From Costus lasius (Eukaryota > Streptophyta > Magnoliopsida > Zingiberales > Costaceae): 64,000 nt of DNA. The stretch is from NCBI GenBank assembly GCA_027563935.2, contig CM050447.1, forward strand, positions 86,537,461 through 86,601,460, given 5' to 3'. The position numbers and the translations under genes were made by a program. Shown here piece by piece: positions 12,801 to 24,149 of the stretch. Position 1 is the first letter of the stretch. Every line of letters starts with the position of its first letter. The notes beneath the pieces were generated by a model. That model had not been told where the DNA came from and ran no database searches. It saw only the letters and a program-made list of their open reading frames with translations.

Positions 12801-15800
12801 TGTTGGACACTGCATGTGGAGTTCACATTTGTTCAAATGTACAGGAACTCAAGAGAAGAAGACAGGTGGGACAACATGAGGTGGACCTACGAGTTGGGAA
12901 CGGGGCACGGGTTGCTGCTGTTGCTGTAGGGGTTTATTACATCTCATTACCATCTGGACTTGTATTAGAACTGGACAATTGTTATTTTGTTCCGAGTATT
13001 ACGAAAAATATTATCTCTATTCCTGCTCTTGTCAGGAAAGGATTTTCCTTTGAATGCAATATTTCAAAGTGTGTTCTTACTTATGATAATATTGTTTATG
13101 CTACTGGATCAATTAACAATGGGATATTCATGTTGGACATGGAATGTTCTATACAAAATATTGATAATAAGAAAGCCAAGTATGCTGTTGTCAGCACCTT
13201 GTTATGGCATAGTCGTTTAGGCCACATTAACAAGAAACGCATTAAGCGGTTGCATGATTATGGACTGCTGGGATCATTCTCCTATGAGGAGATTGATACA
13301 TGCAAAGCTTGTTTACTGGGTAAAATGACGAAGTCTCCTTTTCCTCACAAAGGTCAAAGGGATTCAGGTTTACTTGACCTTATACACAGTGATGTGTGTG
13401 GGCCATTTAGTAAACATGCCAGAGGTGGCTATTCGTACTTCATTACCTTTACTGATGATTTCAGTAGATATGGGTATGTCTATCTAATGAGACATAAGAG
13501 TGAATCTTTTGACAAGTTCAAAGAGTTCAAAAATGAAGTACAGAATCAGCTAGGCCGAAATATCAAGGCACTTCGTTCTGATCGAGGTGGTGAATACCTA
13601 AGTCGAGAGTTTACTGACTATCTAAAGGAGTGTGGGATTATCTCACAGCTCACTCCGCCAGGAACACCGCAATGGAATGGTGTGTCCGAGAGGAGGAACA
13701 GAACATTACTTGATATGGTTCGTTCTATGATGAGTCAGGCTACTCTACCTTACTCCTTTTGGGGATTTGCACTGGAAACAGCTGCAAAGGTACTAAACCG
13801 AGTGCCATCCAAGGCAGTTTCAAAGACTCCATATGAGTTATGGTATGGGAAACAGCCGAGCTTGACATTTATCAAGATCTGGGGTTGCGAGGCTTATGTC
13901 AAAAAGCTCGCCTCTGGGAAACTAGAGAGCAGATCTGAGAAATGCATCTTTGTCGGTTACCCTAAGGAAACTAAGGGTTATTATTTCTACGATCCCAAAG
14001 AGAACAAGGTATTTGTTGCTCGGACGGCCATTTCTCTTGAGAAGGAGTTTCTTCTGCAAGAGGCCAATAGGAGAGAAATAAAACTGGATGAGAATCCAGA
14101 AGAAGGACAAAGTAGTCAAGCACAGTTGGATGAGCCTGAGCCAGTAGAACAGGTTATTGAACAACCTGAGGCTCAGATATCACGGGAACCGCGAAGATCG
14201 GGAAGGATCCGTCGACAGCCTGAGCGCTATGACGGAGTCTACATCATTGATAATGATGAACCCCTTACTTATGCCGATGCGGTCAGTGGACCGGACTCAG
14301 CGAGATGGCTTGAGGCTATGCGAGCCGAGATGGACTCCATGTCAGATAATCAAGTCTGGGATTTGATTGATCCGCCTCCGGGAGAATCCCTATAGGCTGT
14401 AAATGGATCTTCAAGAAGAAGATTGACATGGATGGTAACGTAGTTACCTATAAAGGCAGGCTAGTTGCGAAAGGTTTCAAACAAATCTACGGGATAGATT
14501 ATGATGAAACTTTCTCTCCTGTAGCCATGTTCAAGTCTATTCGGATTATACTTGCGATAGCGGCATATTATGATTATGAGATCTGGCAGATGGATGTGAA
14601 GACCGCTTTCCTTAATGGAAAACTGGATGAGGATGTGTATATGACACAACCTGAAGGTTTCACTAATCCATCAGATCGTCATAAAATATGCAAGTTAAAG
14701 AAGTCCATTTATGGACTAAAGCAAGCATCGAGAAGCTGGAATATTCGTTTTGATGAATCAATCTGTGAATTTGGTTTCATCAAGAATGAAGATGACCCGT
14801 GTGTATATAAGAGGTTTAGTGGGAGCGTGATTACTTTCCTAGTCCTCTACGTCGATGATATCTTAATCATTGGAAACGATATTCCTGAACTGCATGCTGT
14901 TAAAGCATGGTTAAGAAAATGTTTCCAGATGAAAGATCTAGGAGAAGCAGCCTATGTATTAGGTGTGAAGATCTACAGGGATAGATCTAAGAGGCTTCTC
15001 GGGCTGTGCCAGAGTACTTACATCGATAAGGTCCTGGAGAGATTCCATTTAGAGAATTCTAAAAGAGGATATCTTCCAGTCAGACATGGTCTGAATCTTT
15101 CAAAGAGTCAGTGTCCACAAACACAGACTGAGAAAGATGAAATGGACAATACGCCTTATGCTTCGGCTATTGGATCCATTATGTATGCGATGTTGTGCAC
15201 TCGCCCAGACGTCGCTTACGGGTTAAGCGTAACCAGTCGATTCCAAAGTAATCCAGGTCAGGCGCACTGGATTGCGGTCAAGAACATTTTAAAATATCTG
15301 CGGAGGACCAAAGATATGTTCTTGATATATGGTGGTCAGGAAGAACTCAGTATTGAAGGATATACTGACGCTTCGTTCCAGTCAGACCAGGATGATTTCC
15401 GATCGCAATCAGGCTATGTTTTTAGCTTGAATGGAGGAGCAGTGGTGTGGAAGAGTTTCAAACAGTCTATTGTTGCTGATTCCACAACAGAAGCCGAGTA
15501 TGTTGCAGCCTCAGAAGCATCTAAGGAGGCAGTATGGATTCGTAAGTTCATTCAAGAACTTGGTGTTGTTCCTTCAAGTGCAGATCCTTTGGTTATCTTC
15601 TATGATAACACTGGAGCAATTCCACAAGCAAAGGAACCACGGTCGCACCAGAAGTCCAAGCACATACAGAGAAGGTTTCATTTGATCCGGGAGATCATTG
15701 ATCGAGGCGAGATCAAAGTCTGCAAGGTTCATACAGATGATAATCTGGCTGACCCGCTTACCAAGCCTCTGGCGCAGCAGAAGCATGAGAAGCACTATAA

Positions 15801-15831
15801 TAATATGGGTTTGAGATTTCTCAACCATTAG
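12796..15831 (+). pseudogene. pol: Copia A pol, frameshifted
   Basis: Continuation of copia A after the gypsy insertion. Visible in order: protease motif DTACG, integrase zinc finger (H-X4-H, C-X2-C in HSRLGH and CKACLLG), integrase catalytic D (HSDVCGP), D (RSDRGGEY) and E (SERRNRT), RT with YVDD, RNase H (YTDASF, EAEYVAAS, HTDDNLADPLTKP). One base is missing after 14384, within the PPPG-to-IPIGCKW segment, so RT is in a different frame from integrase. The stop at 15829-15831 is the family's normal stop. The part after about 14899 belongs to the large duplication. Confidence 0.92.
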
Positions 15832-15851
15832 ATTAAGTGCAAGTGGGAGAT

Positions 15852-17538
15852 TGATGGGGTATGCCCTTAAGGCTAATGTTTGAGCCCTTGGGATTCTTTC
15901 AATATCATGTATAAACTCTTATGTTTATAAAGGCAATGGTTGTTATTCAGTTTGTTACATTGTCTGCTGCAATAAGTGTGCTTCTGAATAATGTCTCAAA
16001 GCTGTTCAGCTAGACTGACATGCTATATGTCCTTAGTCGAGATATCTTGGTGAACATGAGACAGCCTTGATATGATTGAGACTAATATGTGTTCTAATCT
16101 TATAGGATGCTTCGAGCATGGAATAAGATGTAGACTCATGGGTACATTGGATGTACTGGACAGACCCTACTAGGATATTCAATTGCTTGTCACAATATGT
16201 ATAATCCTTGTTTTCAACAAGTGGCACATATCCTCTGACTTGAGATCACTTGTGTTTCTAAATGATGATTGTCATTGTTTTGAGGTAGTTCAATATCATT
16301 TGAAACATAATGGTTATAGACTATCTTGGATAATGATCATGAGTCAGGTTAGGACACTAGTGATAGATATAGGATTGCCGTCTCCTTGATTGGAGTGTGA
16401 TGTTCTAAAGGGGCCCCCCTGAATGAGATGATTGAGAAAGTGTATGGCCATACCCAGGTGACTATGTTCATCTGATCTAATCATGCTCATCATATTGGAG
16501 CTACAGGCTTGACACGCTTGTCCAATAAGAACATCCAGTGGCAAAGGAAATTTGTATGCCTTGTGAAATGGATTCACACTTGTGCTGTGGTTTGGGTGTA
16601 GTCTTGGAAGACTCTTTCCTTTATATCGGGAGACAGTGATGTGTTGCTAGATACCCCTCACTGATCGTGATAACGTAAGTTATCGTTACCGACATTTAAA
16701 GGAAACCCTCAGGGTCGCACAATTTGATGATATGGCTTACTCATGTTAGATCGTGTGGACTGAATTGTTTTGGTTCATTTTAAAGGGATTTAAACTCTGG
16801 TTGTAAGTGAGATCTGGTCTGATCATGTTTGATTGATTAGGGCTTGAGATCGGTAAGCTTTGATCGAGAGTGTTGATGCTAGATTGGTGAGATCAAGTGC
16901 ATCAAGTGATGAACGGTCAGATCTAGAACCTTAGGGTTTAATTTGATCTGGACTAATTGCTTGGGTTGATTTTGATTTGGTTTTTAAACCAAATGCGATT
17001 GAACCATGGCTTGGTTCAAAGAGGAGCGATCGGTTCACTTGGAGTGAACACATGGATCGCATAAACGCTTGGAGTTAAAGGCTTTCCATATTTGGAAGCC
17101 GGTTTTTCCCATAATGGAAAAACGTCTCCACGTTTGAGGAAAACGTCTCCACTTCGGTTTCGTGACTTCCTCTTGCCTCTTCCTCTCGACGAGACACTCT
17201 TGCAAAAGGGTTTTAACGTAGGAGATATTTTGGCCAAGAGAGGCTTCATCCATCATTCCCTTCCATACGACAAGATAAACCTTGGAGACTTGCTAGCACA
17301 AGGAACGCCAAGGGAGTGGGCGATCTTCATCTTGTGTGTGAACTCTTTGGAGGAGATCAACGTTGCTCTCTCTTCTTCCAAATCGCCATCCAACGCAAAT
17401 GGCTATGGTATGAATCCAAACATTATTTAAGTTGATCATATGTTCTTGCGAAAGATCATTTGAAACCCTAGATTCCGCTATGAAAGTTTTATGCGCCACC
17501 TGATTAGGGTTTCGCTCCCCCTTGAAGGGGACTCTTCA
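15852..17538 (+). repeat. Copia LTR shared by A (3') and B (5')
   Basis: Begins TGATGGGGTATGCCC (family consensus TGTTGGGG). It ends near ACTCTTCA, where it joins B leader sequence directly with no PBS. Contents: inverted repeat GTACAT/ATGTAC at 16142-16156, inverted repeat AGTCTT/AAGACT at 16600-16613, TATA-like TTATATC at 16621-16627, GNRA-loop hairpin 16669-16684, and candidate gag start ATG at 17399-17401 with a splice donor at 17408. It differs widely from B's 3' LTR, so the two did not arise in the same insertion. Confidence 0.88.
16669..16684 (+). promoter_or_regulatory. GNRA-loop hairpin downstream of LTR TATA
   Basis: Six-base stem GATAAC/GTTATC closed by GTAA, 47 bases after the TATA-like box, so probably near the 5' end of the transcript. 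The same place in the other LTRs has loop GTAA, GTGA or GAAA with a paired or wobble-paired stem. Confidence 0.55.
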
Positions 17539-17991
17539 GTTACAGAGAAGGGATTTATCGCTTCTCGTTGCTCAGCATAGCACGTGGTGGTCCAGGGAGT
17601 AGGTCAGGTCAGCTTGACCATGTAGGCTACATATTGAGCATATGGTAGCTATATGGAGGCAGCCATCTGTGGGATCAGAGACTGTGTTGTACCAACTCAG
17701 TTGGCAAAGTCTGCTGGATTGCCCAGATGAAGGGGAATCGCACGGGTTGGCGATTGGCAGGGATTGCCTACCAGAGATTAGTGCTTGTACTCTCTGTGCA
17801 TCTTATCTCGCCTGAGCGGGATGCGGAGACCAAGTATGAAATCTGGATCCCATCTCACTAAAAGAGTTTCACTCTTTCGGACTGTTTTACTGGATTTTTC
17901 AGTCAGATAAAATAGTGAGAAAAGAATCATTCTTAAGTCCTGAATTGATTCTAACATTGATACTGACCTTGCTGTTCTTGCATTGTTGTAG
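17408..17991 (+). other. Candidate intron of B gag leader
   Basis: The donor GTATGA follows ATGGCTATG in the LTR. The acceptor is a T-rich tract ending TTGTAG at 17991, with branch-like TACTGAC about 20 bases upstream. Joining keeps the phase: the next codon starts at 17992 and gag runs open from there. The gag frame has an in-frame TAG right before 17992 and no ATG before GTG 18025. Length is 584 nt because the leader is deleted. Predicted from sequence only. Confidence 0.6.
17680..17711 (+). other. Leader hairpin of B
   Basis: Outer stem GACTGTG with partner CAAAGTC (one pair lost in this copy; CACAGTC in copy 2), 5' bulge TTGTA, inner stem CCAAC/GTTGG, triloop TCA. It is the gag-proximal member of the two-hairpin set seen in E, D and G; the other one was removed by the leader deletion. 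Confidence 0.6.
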
Positions 17992-20900
17992 ATTACTGCA
18001 GCAACGAACACCACAGCGTTCAATGTGCGATCCCTACTGGAAAGGGAGAAGTTTGCTGGGCCAAACTTCTCAGACTGGTACGGACACCTTAAGATTGTTC
18101 TTAAGGCTGAGAGGAAACTGTATGTCCTCGAGATGGCTATACCGCCTCAACCCGCTGCGAACGCCGCAAGGGCGGTTCGGGAAGCTTATGAGAAGCATGT
18201 CAATGATAGCATTGATGTCGCTTGCCTTATGCTAGCGTCTATGACGCCACAGCTGCAGCGTCAGCATGAGGATTTATCTGCTATAGAAATTATAGCAAAC
18301 CTCAAGATGCTGTATGCAGCACAGGCAAGGACTGAACGCTATAACTTGACTAAACTTTTCTTTCAGAGCAAACTGACTGAAGGGAGTCCAGTGGGAGCTC
18401 ACGTACTCAAGATGATTGGGTACAAGGAGGCTCTAGAGAAACTGGGACACACCATCAATCAGGAGCTTGTTGTAGACATCATCTTGCAGTCTCTCCCGGC
18501 CTCTTTCGATCCATTCATCATTAATTTTAATATGAATAAGATCGACTGTACGCCGGCAGAGTTACTGAATATGCTCTTGACTACAGAGCAGACTCAGTCT
18601 CGTGAGAAGGGAACGCCTTCATCCTCTGACCTAATGGTTCCTTCAAGGAACAAGAAGAAGGGGAAGAAGGGCAAAGCCCCTGTCAAGAGCTACAACAAGG
18701 CTCTGAAACAAAAGGTAAAGCGGTCAAAGGAATACAGATGTTTCCATTGTGGCCAGCTGGGTCACTAGAAAAAGGACTGTAAAGCGCTCCAAGGAGATAA
18801 GAAGGGAAGCAACTCTTTCGCTTCTGGCTCAGGTATTTTCGTGACTGAAGTCATGGTTTCTTCTTCTATTTCATGGGTGTTAGACACTGCATGTGGAGTT
18901 CACATTTGTTCAAATGTACAGGAACTCAAGAGAAGAAGACAGGTGGGACAGCATGAGGTGGACCTACGAGTAGGAAACGGGGCACGGGTTGCTGCTGTTG
19001 CTGTAGGAGTTTATCACATCTCTTTACCATCTGGTCTTGTATTAGAACTGGACAATTGTTATTTTGTGCCGAGCATAACTAAGAATATTATCTCTATTCC
19101 TGCTCTTGTCAGGAAAGGGTTTTCCTTTGAATGCAAGATTTCAAAGTGTTATATTTCTTTTGATAATATTGTTTATGCTACTAGGTCAATTAACAATGGG
19201 TTATTCATGTTGGACATGGAATGTTCTATACAGCAGATTGATATTAAGAAAGCCAAGTATGCTGATGACAGCACCTTGTTATGGCATAGTCGTTTAGGCC
19301 ATATTAACAAGAAGCGCATTAAGCGGTTGCATGACCATGGACTGCTGGGATCATTCTCCTATGAGGAACTTGATACATGCAAAGCTTGTTTATTGGGTAA
19401 AATGACGAAGTCTCCTTTTTCCAACAAAGGTCAAAGGGCTTCAGGTTTACTTGACCTCATTCACAGTGATGTGTGTGGGCCATTTAGTAAACATGCCAGA
19501 GGTGGCTATTCATACTTCATTACCTTTAATAATGATTTCAGTAGGTATGGTTATGTCTATCTAATGAGACATAAGAGTGAATCTTTTGACAAGTTCAAAG
19601 AGTTCAAAAATGAAGTACAAAATCAGCTAGGCCGAAATATCAAGGCACTTCGTTCTGATCGAGGTGGAGAATACTTGAGTCATGAGTTTACTGACTATCT
19701 GAAGGAGTGTGGGATTATCTCACAGCTCACTCCGCCAGGAACACCGCAATGGAATGGTGTGTCCGAGAGGAGAAATAGAACCTTACTGGATATGGTTCGT
19801 TCTATGATGAGTCAGGCTACTCTACCATACTCCTTTTGGGGATTTGCACTGGAAACAGCTGCAAAGGTACTAAACCGAGTGCCATCCAAGGCCGTTTCAA
19901 AGACTCCATATGAGTTATGGTATGGGAAACAGCCGAGCTTGACATTTATTAAGATCTGGGGTTGCGAGGCTTATGTCAAAAAGCTCGCCTCTGGGAAACT
20001 AGAGAGCAGATCTGAGAAATGTATCTTTGTCGGTTACCCTAAAGAAACAAAGGGTTATTATTTCTACGATCCCAAAGAGAACAAAGTATTTGTTGCTCGG
20101 ACGGCTATTTTTCTTGAGAAAGAATTTCTTCTGCAAGAAGCCAGTGGGAGAGAAATAAAGCTGGATGAGAATCCAGAAGAAGGACAAAGTAGTCAAGCAC
20201 AGTTGGATGAGCCTGAGCCAGTAGATCAGTTTACCGAACAACCTGAGGCTCAGATATCACGGGAACCGCGAAGATCGGGAAGGATCCGTCGACAGCCTGA
20301 GCACTATGACGGAGTCTACATCATTGATGATGAACCCCTCACTTATGCGGATGCGGTCAGTGGACCGGAATCAGCGAGATGGCTTGAAGCTATGCGAGCC
20401 GAGATGGACTCCATGTCAGATAACCAAGTTTGGGATTTGGTTGATCCGCCTCCGGGAGTAATCCCTATAGGCTGTAAATGGATCTTCAAGAAGAAGATGG
20501 ACATGGATGGTAACGTGGTTACCTATAAAGGCAGGCTAGTTGAGAAAGGTTTCAAACAAATCTACGGGAAAGATTATGATGAAACTTTCTCTCCTGTAGC
20601 TATGTTCAAGTCTATTCGGATCATTCTTGCGATAGCGGCATATTATGATTATGAGATCTGGCAAATGGACGTGAAGACCGCTTTCCTTAATAGAAAACTA
20701 GAAGAGGATGTGCATATGACACAACCTGAGGGTTTCACTAATCCATCAGATCGTCATAAAATATGCAAATTAAAGAAGTCCATTTATGGACTTAAACAAG
20801 CATCAAGAAGCTGGAATATTCGTTTTGATGAATCAATCTGTGAATTTGGTTTCATCAAGAATGAAGATGACCCGTGTGTATATAAGAGGTTTAGTGGGAG

Positions 20901-21906
20901 CGTGATTACTTTCCTAGTCCTCTACGTCGATGATATCTTAATCATTGGAAACGATATTCCTGAACTACATGCCGTCAAAGCATGGTTAAGAAAATATATC
21001 CAGATGAAAGATTTAGGAGAAGCAGCCTATGTATTAGGTGTGAAGATCTACAGAGATAGATCAAAGAGACTTCTCGGGCTGTGCCAGAGTACTTACATCG
21101 ATAAAGTCCTGGAGAGATTCCATTTAGAAAATTCTAAAAGAGGATATCTTCCAGTCAGACATGGTCTGAATCTTTCAAAGAGTCAGTGTCCACAAACACA
21201 GACTGACAAAGATGAAATGGACAATACGCCTTATGCTTCGGCTATTGGGTCCATTATGTATGCGATGTTGTGTACTCGCCCAGACGTTGCTTACGGGTTA
21301 AGCGTGACCAGTCGATTCCAAAGTAATCCAGGGCAGGCACACTGGATTGCAGTCAAGAACATTTTGAAATATCTTCGGAGGACCAAAGATATGTTCTTGA
21401 TATATGGAGGTCAGGAAGAACTCAGTATTGAAGGATATACTGACGCTTCGTTCCAATCTGACCAGGATGATTTCCGATCGCAATCAGGCTATGTTTTTAG
21501 CTTGAATGGAGCTGCAGTGGTGTGGAAAAGTTTCAAACAGTCAATTGTTGCTGATTCTACAACAGAAGCCGAGTATGTTGCAGCCTCAGAAGCATCCAAG
21601 GAGGCAGTGTGGATTCGTAAGTTCGTTCAGGAACTTGGTGTTGTTCCTTCGAGTGCAGATCCTTTGGTTATCTTCTGTGATAACACTGGAGCAATAGCAC
21701 AAGCAAAGGAACCACGGTCGCACCAGAAGTCCAAGCACATACAGAGAAGGTTTCATTTGATCCGGGAGATCATTGATCGTGGCGAGATCAAAGTCTGCAA
21801 GGTTCATACAGATGACAATCTAGCTGACCCGCTTACAAAGCCTCTGGCGCAGCAGAAGCATGAGAAGCACTGTAATAATATGGGTTTGAGATTTCTCAAC
21901 CATTAG
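17992..21906 (+). pseudogene. gag-pol: Copia B gag-pol, single nonsense codon
   Basis: One continuous frame of about 1300 codons apart from one stop. Gag ends in a zinc knuckle whose Trp after CFHCGQLGH is replaced by TAG at 18766-18768. The frame reopens at once through protease (DTACG), integrase (HHCC finger, D, D, E), RT (YVDD) and RNase H (YTDASF) to the normal stop at 21906. The exon start 17992 is inferred from the splice acceptor; there is no ATG in frame before the gag domain. Odd residues against the paralogues: FNNDF for FTDDF in integrase, VEKGF for VAKGF and LNRKL for LNGNL in RT. The same stop is in copy 2, so it predates the duplication. Confidence 0.92.
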
Positions 21907-21926
21907 ATTAAGTGCAAGTGGGAGAT

Positions 21927-23605
21927 TGTTGGGGTATGCCCTTAAGGCTAATGTTTGAGGCCTTGGGATTATTTCAGTATCATGTATAAACTCTATGTTT
22001 ATAAAGGCAATGGTTGTTATTCAGGTTGTTACATCATCTGCTGCAATATGTATACTTCTGAATAATGTCTCAATGCTGTTCAGCTTGGCTGACATGCAGT
22101 TTTGTCCTTAGTCGAGATATCTTGGTGAACATGAGACAGCCTTGATATGATTGAGACTAATATGTGTTCTAATCTTATAGGATGCTTCGAGCATGGAATA
22201 AGATGTAGACTCATGGGTACATTGGATGTACTGGACAGACCCTACTTAGGATATTCAATTGCTTGTCACAATGTGAATAATCCTTATATGCAAACAAGTG
22301 GCATATTTCCTCTGACTTGAGATCACTTGTGTTTCTAAATGATGATTGGCATTGTTTTGAGGTAGTTCAATATCATTTGAAATATAATGGCTATAGACTA
22401 TCTTGGATAATGAACATGAGTCATGTTAGGGCACTAGTGATAGATATAGGATTGCCGTCTCCTTGATTGGAGTGTGATGTTCTATAGGGGCCCCCTCTAT
22501 GAGATGATTGAGAAAGTGTATGGCTATACCCAGATGACTATGTTCATCTGATCTAATCATTCTCATCATATTGGAATTACAGGCTTGACACGCTTGTCCA
22601 ATAAGAACGTCCAGTGGCAAAGGAAACACATATGTCAAGTGACTTGGGTTCACACTTGTGCTGTGGTTTGGGTGTAGTCTTGGAAGACTCTTTCCTTTAT
22701 ATCGGGAGACAGTGATGTGTTGCTAGATACCCCTCACTGATCGTGATAATGTGAGTTATCGTTATTGCCATTTAAAGGAAACCCTTAGGGTCGCACAATT
22801 TGATGATATAGCTTACTTGAGTCAGATCGTGTGGACTGAATTGTTTTGGTTCAGTTTAATGGGATTTAAACTCTGATTGTAAGTGAAATCTGGTCTGATC
22901 ATGTTTGATTGATTAGGGATTGAGATCGGTAAGCTTCGATCGAGAGAAATGATGCTAGATCGGTGAGATCAAGAGCATCAAGAGATGAATGGTTAGATCT
23001 TGAACCTTATGGTTTAATATGATCTAGACCAATGCTTGGTTTAATTTGGTCTTTGAACCAAATCCAATTGAACCGGCTCATCAAGTGAGCGCATGGTTCA
23101 AAGAGGAGAAGGTTGCGATTTGTTCACTTGGCATGAACACTTGAACGTGTGAGGGTTTACTATTTTTGGAAGTCATGCTTTCCAAAATAGAGAGCACGCC
23201 TCACGTTCGAGAGCATTGCTCTATTCTCGCTCGCCTCTTCCTCTTGTCGCCTCTTCCTCTCGTGTGGTGAGTCTTCAAGCAAAGGAGAAGAGAAGAAAGC
23301 CAAGAGATTATCTCATCTTCCCTTCAAGCGATCAGGAGACTTGGAGAGCCTTGCTAGCACAAGGATCGACAAGGAGTAGGCGATCACCCATCTTGTGTGC
23401 GTCACCTTTGGAGGAGAGCTACTTCGTTCTCTGCTTCCAAGTCGCCATCCAAGCAATGGCTATGGTATGATCCCTTCTCGATCTATACATGTTATTAAGT
23501 TGATCATATATTCATGCATGCGATTTTAGAAACCCTAGCTTCCGCTCAATGCAAAAACCTCTGATATGCGCCTATTAGGGTTTCGCCCCCTTTAGGGAAC
23601 TTGCA
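21927..23605 (+). repeat. Copia B 3' LTR
   Basis: 1679 bp, TGTTGGGGTATGCC...AACTTGCA, preceded by AAGTGGGAGAT. TATA-like at about 22698-22703, hairpin 22745-22760 (loop GTGA), candidate gag ATG 23456-23458 and donor at 23465. It ends directly against an oppositely oriented partial LTR of D. The next five bases, CCTAT, are native to the D LTR and could be one half of a target duplication. Confidence 0.88.
22745..22760 (+). promoter_or_regulatory. GNRA-loop hairpin in B 3' LTR
   Basis: GATAAT/GTTATC around GTGA; the closing pair is a T-G wobble here and C-G in copy 2 (41665-41680). Confidence 0.5.
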
Positions 23606-24129
23606 CCTATATCTATCACTAGTGCCCTAACATGACTCATGCTCATTATCCAAGATAGTCTATAACCATTATGTTTCAAATGATATTGAACTACCTCAAA
23701 ACAATGCCAATCATCATTTAGAAACACAAGTGATCTCAAGTCAGAGGAAATATGCCACTTGTTTGCATATAAGGATTATTCACATTGTGACAAGCAATTG
23801 AATATCCTAAGTAGGGTCTGTCCAGTACATCCAATGTACCCATGAGTCTACATCTTATTCCATGCTCGAAACATCCTATAAGATTAGAACACATATTAGT
23901 CTCAATCATATCAAGGCTGTCTCATGTTCACCAAGATATCTCGACTAAGGACAATACTGCATGTCAGCCAAGCTTAACAGCATTGAGACATTATTCAAAA
24001 GTATACATATGGCAGCAGATAATGCAACAACCTGAATAACAACCATTGCCTTTATAAACATTAAGTTTATACATGATACTGATATAATCCCAAGGCCTCA
24101 AACATTAGCCTTAAGGGCATACCCCAACA
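23606..24129 (-). repeat. Copia D 3' LTR fragment, copy 1
   Basis: The first 524 bp of a minus-strand LTR, ending CCCCAACA at 24129 with the polypurine tract complement behind it. The rest of this LTR is missing: B's 3' LTR abuts it at 23605. It matches 51628-52153 of D's 5' LTR in copy 2. Confidence 0.88.
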
Positions 24130-24149
24130 ATCTCCCACTTGCACTTAAT

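Larger units (their letters stand above)
1191..17538 (+). mobile_element. Copia element A, 5'-truncated and interrupted
   Basis: Ty1/copia element in plus orientation. What remains is a gag fragment (1191-1857), pol (12796-15831), a polypurine tract (15841-15851, AAGTGGGAGAT) and a 3' LTR (15852-17538). The 5' LTR, PBS, leader and first part of gag are gone; the join to unrelated DNA at about 1191 is abrupt. A 10.9-kb gypsy element sits between gag and protease. The 3' LTR also serves as the 5' LTR of the next element, B. From 14899 rightwards A is nearly identical to element E at 33819 and beyond; upstream of that the two pol genes differ by several percent. Confidence 0.9.
15852..23605 (+). 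mobile_element. Copia element B, copy 1
   Basis: Plus-strand copia with LTR (15852-17538), shortened leader (17539-17991), gag-pol (17992-21906), polypurine tract just before 21927, and 3' LTR (21927-23605). Compared with E, about 1.35 kb is missing after the 5' LTR: the PBS and most of the leader are lost, with the short match GTTACAGAG at the join. B could not start reverse transcription. A second copy lies 18,920 bp downstream. Confidence 0.9.

Noticed and set aside
14428..15831. Separate RT/RNase H gene in A
   Set aside because: It is the same pol frame displaced by a one-base loss after 14384, not an independent gene.
17915..18235. ORF across the gag start, repeated in several elements
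   Set aside because: It is a shadow in another frame over the splice acceptor and gag N-terminus; the gag frame is the one with recognisable gag and zinc-knuckle sequence.
23606..23610. CCTAT as proof that B inserted into D's 3' LTR
   Set aside because: The bases fit the native D LTR, but the second copy of the duplication and the rest of the D LTR are not in the window, so it stays a possibility only.
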